In this document: piece after piece, positions 59,653-64,000 of the stretch | How positions within the stretch are numbered: the stretch's first letter is position 1 | How the letters are laid out: each line of letters opens with the position of its first letter | Assembly (NCBI GenBank): GCA_902786285.1 | Contig: CADABX010000009.1 | Coordinates: forward strand, 1-64,000 | Length of the DNA: 64,000 bases | From: Oscillospiraceae bacterium | GTDB taxonomy: Bacteria > Bacillota > Clostridia > Oscillospirales > Acutalibacteraceae | Direction: 5' to 3' | Notes under the pieces: generated by a model | Seen by the model: only the letters and a program-made list of their open reading frames with translations | Told to the model about the DNA's origin: nothing | Databases searched by the model: none | Program-made: the position numbers and the translations under genes

Positions 59653-61641
59653 ATGACCATTTCCCGGCGCAGGATCTGTGCCGCCGCGCTCGCGCTGCTG
59701 TTTGCGGCGCTGGGGCTGTGCGGCTGCGCAGCCAACCGGACACAAAGCGATCCGTCCGATGTTTTGACCACCACGGCGCCGCTGTCCGGTGATGTGACAA
59801 CGACCCAACCGCAGGCGGACGAAGACACCGGCGAAAACGAAAATCTCGAAATCGACACCTATGTCATCCTTAACGACGACGCGACCGCCATCAAGGGCAG
59901 CGGCGCGGCGTATGCAGACAGCGTGCTCACCGTCAGCGCCCCGGGCGTTTATTCGATCAAGGGCAAGCTGACCGACGGGCAGATCCGCGTGGACACCGAC
60001 GACGAGAACGCCAAGGTAAAGCTCTATTTTGACGGCGTGGAGATCTATTGCAGCACGAGCGCGCCGGTCTATATTGAAAATTCGCCCAAAGAGACGCAGA
60101 TCATTCTGGCAAAGGGCAGCGAAAACAAGCTGTCGGACAACGCCGACCGCACGATGACCGAGGCGCAGGCGGAGGATAACGACTTCGCCACGGCGGTCAT
60201 CTACAGCAAGGACGACCTGCAGATCGAGGGCACCGGCACGCTGACGATCGAAGCAAATTTCAACAAGGGCATCTTTTCGCGTGACGATCTGCAGCTGCGC
60301 GGCGGCACGCTCAACATCACCGCGGCGGACGACGGTATCCGCGGCAAAGACAGTGTGGAGATCTCCGGCGGTACGCTGAACATCACGTCCGGCGGCGACG
60401 GCATCCGCACGAGCAACGAAGAAAAGGGCGACGTCAGCATCTCGGGCGGCGACATCACTGTGATCAGCACGCTCGACAGCATCCAGGCCGTGGGCAATGT
60501 CGCTATTGCGGGCGGCACGCTGCGGCTGCAAAGCGGCGGCGGTTATCAGGCGTCGCTGGCGTCGCAGGGCAACGGCACGGGCACGTTTGGCGGCTTCGGG
60601 TTTGGCGAACGCCGGCCGGAGGGCGGCACGACCGAGGATACGAATACCGTGTCCGCCAAGGGCATCAAGGCAGACGGCTCCATCGCCGTGTCGGGCGGCA
60701 CGTTCCGGCTCAACTGTCTGGACGACGCGCTGCACGCGGACGAAAACGTGGCCGTTTCGGGCGGCATGTTCCGCATCAACACCAACGACGACGGCATCCA
60801 CGCCGGCAAAGCGCTCGCGATTGCGGGCGGCGAGATTTTGATCGAAGCGTCGTATGAGGGCCTGGAGGGCAACACGATCGACGTGTCCGGCGGCACGCTG
60901 GATATTACCGCGCAGGACGACGGCTTCAACGCCGCGTCGCCGGATGACCAGAACGACATGACCTTCTTCCGCGGCGCACCCGACGCACAAAACGGCAACG
61001 GCGAAACCGCACAGCCGCAGACGCCGGACAGCGGTGTGCCGACCGGAGAGCTATCCTTCGGCGGGCCGCAGGGCGATGGCCGGCAGGGTGACCGCACGCC
61101 GCCGACAGGCGACGGCCAAACGTCCGACGGCGAAAACGCACAGGGCTCGTTCGGCTTCCGCCGGCAGGGCGGCGGCAACCCGGGCGGCCGCGGCGGGATG
61201 GATCAGGCGGACGAAAGCTGCCTCATCACGATCAGCGCCGGCACGGTCAAAGTGAACGCCGCAGGCGACGGTCTCGATTCCAACGGCAGCATTCAAATGT
61301 CCGGCGGCACGGTGCTGGTGCTCGGCCCGACAAACAGCGGCAACGGCGCGCTTGATTACGCGGGTACCTGTGTGGTTTCGGGCGGTTCGCTGTGCGCAAT
61401 CGGCAGCGCAGGCATGGCGCAGGGCGTATCAAACGGTTCCATCGCATCGCTGACCGTGCAGACGCAGATCCCTGCGGGCGCAACGGTCACAGTCATCGAC
61501 AGCGCCGGCAACACGCTGTATCAGATCAAAAGCGAAAAGGCGGCGTCCCACTTCGTGCTGGCGGACGCGGCGCTTGTGAGCGGCCGCAGCTACACGCTGG
61601 CGGTGAACGGCGCGCAGGCCGGCAGCTATACGGCGCAGTAA
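59653..61641 (+). CDS. carbohydrate-binding beta-helix lipoprotein (Cthe_2159/DUF4353-like)
   Basis: A 662-residue lipoprotein. The signal peptide ends in the lipobox GLCGCAAN (Cys near residue 24). Most of the protein is built from short ISGGTLNIT.GGDGI repeats, the right-handed parallel beta-helix pattern of the Cthe_2159 family, which binds acidic sugars and calcium. A low-complexity stretch rich in Gly, Gln, Pro and Arg (about residues 440-520; e.g. GGPQGDGRQGDRTPPTGDG) interrupts the helix, which resumes with ISAGTVKVNAAGDG. ATG 59653 is 20 bases after the DUF4956 stop. It closes the VTC operon, before a terminator. Confidence 0.87.
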   Translation: MTISRRRICAAALALLFAALGLCGCAANRTQSDPSDVLTTTAPLSGDVTTTQPQADEDTGENENLEIDTYVILNDDATAIKGSGAAYADSVLTVSAPGVYSIKGKLTDGQIRVDTDDENAKVKLYFDGVEIYCSTSAPVYIENSPKETQIILAKGSENKLSDNADRTMTEAQAEDNDFATAVIYSKDDLQIEGTGTLTIEANFNKGIFSRDDLQLRGGTLNITAADDGIRGKDSVEISGGTLNITSGGDGIRTSNEEKGDVSISGGDITVISTLDSIQAVGNVAIAGGTLRLQSGGGYQASLASQGNGTGTFGGFGFGERRPEGGTTEDTNTVSAKGIKADGSIAVSGGTFRLNCLDDALHADENVAVSGGMFRINTNDDGIHAGKALAIAGGEILIEASYEGLEGNTIDVSGGTLDITAQDDGFNAASPDDQNDMTFFRGAPDAQNGNGETAQPQTPDSGVPTGELSFGGPQGDGRQGDRTPPTGDGQTSDGENAQGSFGFRRQGGGNPGGRGGMDQADESCLITISAGTVKVNAAGDGLDSNGSIQMSGGTVLVLGPTNSGNGALDYAGTCVVSGGSLCAIGSAGMAQGVSNGSIASLTVQTQIPAGATVTVIDSAGNTLYQIKSEKAASHFVLADAALVSGRSYTLAVNGAQAGSYTAQ

Positions 61642-61650
61642 GACAAGAAG

Positions 61651-61681
61651 AAAGCACCACCCGCAACGGATGGTGCTTTTT
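61651..61681. terminator. terminator of the VTC operon (bidirectional)
   Basis: AAAGCACCA/TGGTGCTTT stem with an 11-base loop, T-run on the plus strand and an A-run on the other side, so it can also serve the convergent small gene. Confidence 0.85.
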
Positions 61682-61692
61682 GCTGCAATGGG

Positions 61693-61821
61693 TTATGCTT
61701 TGGGGGTCTCTTCGCCCGTTTCTTCGTCATTTTTGCTGAACCAGCTGAAGATTGTTTTAATGAAATCGACCAGCCATTTCACAAAATTGATCGCGTCGCC
61801 GACGGTTGTAACTTTTTTCAT
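61693..61821 (-). CDS. 42-residue amphipathic micro-protein
   Basis: Reads MKKVTTVGDAINFVKWLVDF, then IKTIFSWFSKN and an acidic tail (DEETGEETPKA). The aromatic/basic middle forms one amphipathic helix. AGAAGG lies eight bases before ATG 61821 and a consensus promoter is upstream, so it is likely expressed. The aromatic helix resembles the C-terminal tails at 15241-15390 and 26458-28164, but here it is nearly the whole protein. Function unknown; a membrane-surface peptide is possible. Confidence 0.6.
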   Translation of the reverse strand: MKKVTTVGDAINFVKWLVDFIKTIFSWFSKNDEETGEETPKA

Positions 61822-61870
61822 CAAGGTCGCCTTCTTTCTGTAATTTTGAATGGATGCATTCATTATTTTT

Positions 61871-61899
61871 ATCATAGCATATCATGCCGGAATTATCAA
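61871..61899 (-). promoter_or_regulatory. promoter of the micro-protein gene
   Basis: Minus strand TTGATA (61899-61894), 17 bases, TATGAT (61876-61871), 50 bases before the start. Confidence 0.7.
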
Positions 61900-61960
61900 G
61901 CCCCGCAGCGGGGAAGTTTTCAAAAATGCGGGGAAAAATTGAAAAATGTGAAAAAAGGAC

Positions 61961-61989
61961 TTGACGAAAAAAGATTTCTGTGTTATAGT
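61961..61989 (+). promoter_or_regulatory. tRNA operon promoter
   Basis: TTGACG (61961-61966), 17 bases, TATAGT (61984-61989), 21 bases before tRNA-Thr. Confidence 0.85.
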
Positions 61990-62009
61990 ATTCGAGCGTT
62001 GAGAGACTC

Positions 62010-62085
62010 GCTGGTGTAGCTCAGTTGGTAGAGCAGCTGATTTGTAATCAGCAGGTCGGGGGTTCGAGTCCGTCCACCAGCTCCA
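62010..62085 (+). tRNA. tRNA-Thr (anticodon TGT)
   Basis: 76 bases including encoded CCA. Acceptor GCTGGTG/CACCAGC, D-arm GCTC/GAGC, anticodon stem GCTGA/TCAGC with loop TTTGTAA, T-loop TTCGAGT. The T-stem GGGGG/CCGTC contains a G-G mismatch in the middle and a G-U pair, unlike the usual perfect stem. Confidence 0.95.
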
Positions 62086-62105
62086 TTCAACGAAAAACAG
62101 AATAT

Positions 62106-62190
<85 letters not shown>

Positions 62191-62192
62191 GG

Positions 62193-62222
62193 AAAAAAGC
62201 ACTGCTTCGGCAGTGCTTTTTT
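62193..62222. terminator. terminator of the tRNA operon
   Basis: AAAAAAGCACTGC/GCAGTGCTTTTTT with loop TTCG. Confidence 0.93.
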
Positions 62223-62224
62223 CA

Positions 62225-62442
62225 GTTATATTCGCCTGCGGCGAGTTTTATTGCGTTGCAGTTATTATGAGCGAAGCGAATAACAAGGTTCTGCCCGCAG
62301 GGCAGGTTCTTATATTCGGCTTGCGCCGAGTGATATTGCGCTGCGCGCAGTTTGATGGCGAATAGAATATCACTTTGCGGCACAGCCGCAAAATTTAACT
62401 GTCCCGAAGGGACAATAGAACTGCGCCGCAGGCGCAATATCA
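62225..62442. repeat. tandem array of short hairpins with AT-rich linkers
   Basis: At least eight different short palindromes in a row: TCGCCTGCGGCGA, GAGCGAAGCG, CTGCCCGCAGGGCAG, CGGCTTGCGCCG, CTGCGCGCAG, TTGCGGCACAGCCGCAA, TGTCCCGAAGGGACA and TGCGCCGCAGGCGCA. The linkers are variants of AATATCACTT, AGTGATATT and TTATTATG. Stems differ while linkers are alike, so it is not a CRISPR. No gene lies inside. Confidence 0.75.
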
Positions 62443-62443
62443 C

Positions 62444-62472
62444 TTGAAAAGCTTTCAGTCTTATGATATACT
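62444..62472 (+). promoter_or_regulatory. promoter of the four-helix-bundle remnant and MBL gene
   Basis: TTGAAA (62444-62449), 17 bases, TATACT (62467-62472), immediately after the hairpin array. Confidence 0.65.
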
Positions 62473-62501
62473 TTGCGCGGGGTGCGTACAATGTCAGATA
62501 G

Positions 62502-62663
62502 CGTTGGCTTGAATTGCTGTTTGAAACCGGATATATGGATGAGCAAACGTACAAACCAATTCAGAACAACTGCGGTGCAATCAGACGTATGCTGATTTCA
62601 TCTATCAAAACCATAAAAGAAAAATATTTCAACAAATCAGTAGGTGAGGAAACCGATTTATGA
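62502..62663 (+). pseudogene. C-terminal remnant of a four-helix-bundle protein
   Basis: An open frame of 53 codons ending TGA 62661-62663 reads RWLELLFETGYMDEQTYKP, then CGAIRRMLISSIKTIKEKYF. This matches the C-terminal half of small four-helix-bundle proteins (the S23/Avd-like family; W-L-xLL-ETGY and RML-SSIKT are typical). A TAG precedes it in frame, and an ATG in another frame (62491) suggests that a frameshift or deletion removed the head. The promoter upstream remains. The stop overlaps the start of the MBL gene (ATGA), so translation of the original pair was coupled. Confidence 0.6.
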
Positions 62664-63424
62664 ATGCTTGGTTCACCGTTGAGAAAATTGACGCGCAAAC
62701 ATTTGCCATAAGTGAATATCGGCATTGGGAAGAAACCCATTGCTATCTGCTTTACGGGCAGGACAAGTCCGTTTTGATTGACACGGGTCTCGGTATTTCA
62801 AACATAAAACGCATTGTCGATTGTCTGACGACGCTGCCTGTTACTGTGCTGACAACGCATGTGCATTGGGATCACATCGGCGGGCACGGGTTTTTTGACC
62901 GCATCGCAGTACATGAGGCGGAAAAGGATTGGATCAACGGAAGTTTCCCTTTGCCATTGCATGAGGTGAAGAAGCAGTTAACAAAACTACCTTGTGCATT
63001 TCCGGAAGAGTTCGACCCCGACGCATACCAGCTCTTTCAGGGTGAACCGCAGATTCTTTTGCATGACGGCGACTGTTTTGATTTGGGTGGACGAACAATC
63101 CGGGTGCTGCACACGCCGGGGCATTCTCCCGGGCACTGTTGTTTTTACGAACAGGAGAGAATGTATTTGTATTCCGGTGATCTGGTTTACAAAGGTTGTC
63201 TGGACGCCTTTTATCCAAGCACAGACCCATTGCTTTTTTATCAGTCAGTAAAGCGTCTGTTGGAACTTGATGTCAGCCGTGTTTTTCCCGGTCATCATAA
63301 CTTGGAGATACCCGTTTCACTGATTGGTGAGATCCATGAATGTTTTTCGCAGATTGAGCAGAACGGGCAACTGAAACAAGGAATGGGATTTTTTGATTTT
63401 GGTGACGTTAAAATCCATATCTGA
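62660..63424 (+). CDS. MBL-fold metallo-hydrolase (AT-rich)
   Basis: A 254-residue metallo-beta-lactamase-fold hydrolase. Zinc ligands: LTTHVHWDHIGGH (HxHxDH), LHTPGHSPGHCC, YSGDLVY and VFPGHHNLE. The start HCYLLYGQDKSVLIDTG is like the MBL protein at 18046-18891, but the two are only distant relatives. It is more AT-rich than its surroundings. Only a weak ribosome site (GGTGAGGAAACC) precedes it; coupling to the upstream four-helix-bundle frame would have helped. Substrate unknown. Confidence 0.88.
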   Translation: MNAWFTVEKIDAQTFAISEYRHWEETHCYLLYGQDKSVLIDTGLGISNIKRIVDCLTTLPVTVLTTHVHWDHIGGHGFFDRIAVHEAEKDWINGSFPLPLHEVKKQLTKLPCAFPEEFDPDAYQLFQGEPQILLHDGDCFDLGGRTIRVLHTPGHSPGHCCFYEQERMYLYSGDLVYKGCLDAFYPSTDPLLFYQSVKRLLELDVSRVFPGHHNLEIPVSLIGEIHECFSQIEQNGQLKQGMGFFDFGDVKIHI

Positions 63425-63484
63425 GTGACAAATTCCGGTTTGTTGCCGCCTCGCGCGTGTATCATTTTGGCGGATTTACACAAG

Positions 63485-63515
63485 AAAAAAGCACTTCTCC
63501 GGAAGTGCTTTTTTG
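63485..63515. terminator. terminator of the MBL gene
   Basis: AAAAAAGCACTTC/GAAGTGCTTTTTT with loop TCCG. Confidence 0.92.
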
Positions 63516-63691
63516 TTTTTCCCGGGCTTCTCCACGCAGCGGGGGTAGCTTTTTCGCGCGGACTGTGCTGCTATAGAGCCGAAAGCGGTTCTGACCGTTT
63601 TTTGCATCGGCTTTGTGCAAAAAGCGAACCACCCTCCACCACCTTTGAACGCCCGAACGGCGGGCGTTGCGGGGCACTGTGTTTTCAAAAT

Positions 63692-63741
63692 CGAACCACG
63701 CGCGAACCACAAGCGAACCACGCGCGAACCACGCGCGAACA
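63692..63741 (+). repeat. 11-bp iteron-like direct repeats
   Basis: Four exact-length units CGAACCACGCG, CGAACCACAAG, CGAACCACGCG, CGAACCACGCG, then a partial CGAAC. The period of 11 is one helical turn. An alternating purine-pyrimidine run (GCGCGCACGCGCGCG) follows at about 63785-63799. The surrounding 63516-63830 shows no convincing gene. Confidence 0.85.
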
Positions 63742-63835
63742 CATATTAAGAATGAAAAGAATGACAACAATGAAAGATGTATTTGCGCGCACGCGCGCGA
63801 AAAAACGAAAGGGAACAAGTTTTGATTTTGCCTTC

Positions 63836-63906
63836 GGCGCGGCTGCGGCCGCGCTTTTTTTGTTGTCTGCGGCTTCAGCACACGCGGCGTTTGCCGCGCT
63901 TTTTTA
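63836..63906 (+). terminator. two tandem terminators near the window end
   Basis: GCGCGGC/GCCGCGC with loop TGCG-like and seven T (63836-63861), then GCGGC/GCCGC with loop GTTT and six T (63884-63906). They imply a transcript coming from the left across 63.5-63.8 kb, possibly an untranslated RNA. The last 90 bases of the window show nothing I can identify. Confidence 0.65.
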
Positions 63907-64000
63907 TGCCTTTTTTGCCGGTTGCGGCGACAGGGAAGCGGATGGATTATTTTTCCGAAATAGAATCATGGTGTCCGGAAAAGCGGACTTTGCGCACGCA

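Noticed and set aside
62225-62442. Possible CRISPR array
   Set aside because: The palindromes differ from each other, the spacers are short and similar, and no cas gene is present.
63476-63881. Minus-strand frames of 88 and 139 codons
   Set aside because: They translate the 11-bp repeats and terminators into Arg/Ala/Gly-rich sequence, lack ribosome sites and match nothing I recognise.

Overview
The window looks like a chromosome segment of an anaerobic, endospore-forming, fairly GC-rich member of the Clostridia, most like the Oscillospirales/Ruminococcaceae of animal guts. The reasons are spoIIE and a YlmC/YmxH-type sporulation gene, pyruvate:ferredoxin oxidoreductase as a single chain, Gram-positive style signal peptides and lipoproteins, strong AGGAGG-type ribosome sites, and consensus TTGACA-17-TATAAT promoters. 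Carbohydrate genes (GH31, GH29 fucosidase, galactokinase, glucuronate isomerase) fit a gut glycan user. The taxonomic placement is inference. I see no rRNA, CRISPR array, transposase or prophage.

Layout. 0.07-6.2 kb: secreted GH31 enzyme, acyltransferase plus its own acyl carrier protein, metallophosphoesterase. 6.5-12.2 kb: nifJ and a GPH-type sugar symporter. 12.3-16.5 kb: spoIIE, a nest of palindromic repeats holding a beheaded gene tail, and an endonuclease/exonuclease/phosphatase-family enzyme. 16.6-20.3 kb: uxaC - MBL hydrolase - M28-like protein. 20.4-25.2 kb: small membrane protein, then FAD oxidoreductase, polyprenyl-phosphate sugar transferase, CPBP protease and tadA. 25.2-30.0 kb: methionine-type ABC importer metQ...metNI, split by a secreted alpha/beta hydrolase whose leader carries an eight-copy tetranucleotide repeat and an intrinsic terminator. 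30.1-36.1 kb: MarR regulator, large duplicated surface protein and a MacB-like ABC exporter. 36.1-40 kb: YlmC/YmxH, Mrp ATPase, an anchored sensor-like protein and a GNAT acetyltransferase. 40.2-44.6 kb: a two-component system with a broken kinase, and a 2-hydroxyacid dehydrogenase. 44.8-50.9 kb: TVP38 protein, galK, Fn3/DUF4474 surface protein, GH29. 51.4-55.8 kb: asnS, aspartate-type aminotransferase, an AT-rich hydrolase and a DNA glycosylase. 55.9-61.7 kb: candidate sRNA, two-component system, VTC polyphosphate polymerase, DUF4956 membrane protein and a beta-helix lipoprotein. 61.7-64 kb: micro-protein, tRNA-Thr, tRNA-Tyr, hairpin array, four-helix-bundle remnant, MBL hydrolase, iteron-like repeats.

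The most unusual signals are outside the genes. (1) The leader of the 26.5 kb hydrolase gene has a promoter, a short ORF, (CATA)8 and a terminator arranged so that only repeat numbers equal to 8 modulo 3 let the ORF be translated across the terminator hairpin: a candidate translation-coupled phase-variable attenuator. (2) Many intergenic regions carry modular hairpins in a conserved skeleton whose stems differ between copies but stay complementary, and are bordered by inverted tracts of short repeated 'words' that often begin at a stop codon. (3) Two gene tails survive without their heads next to such repeats.
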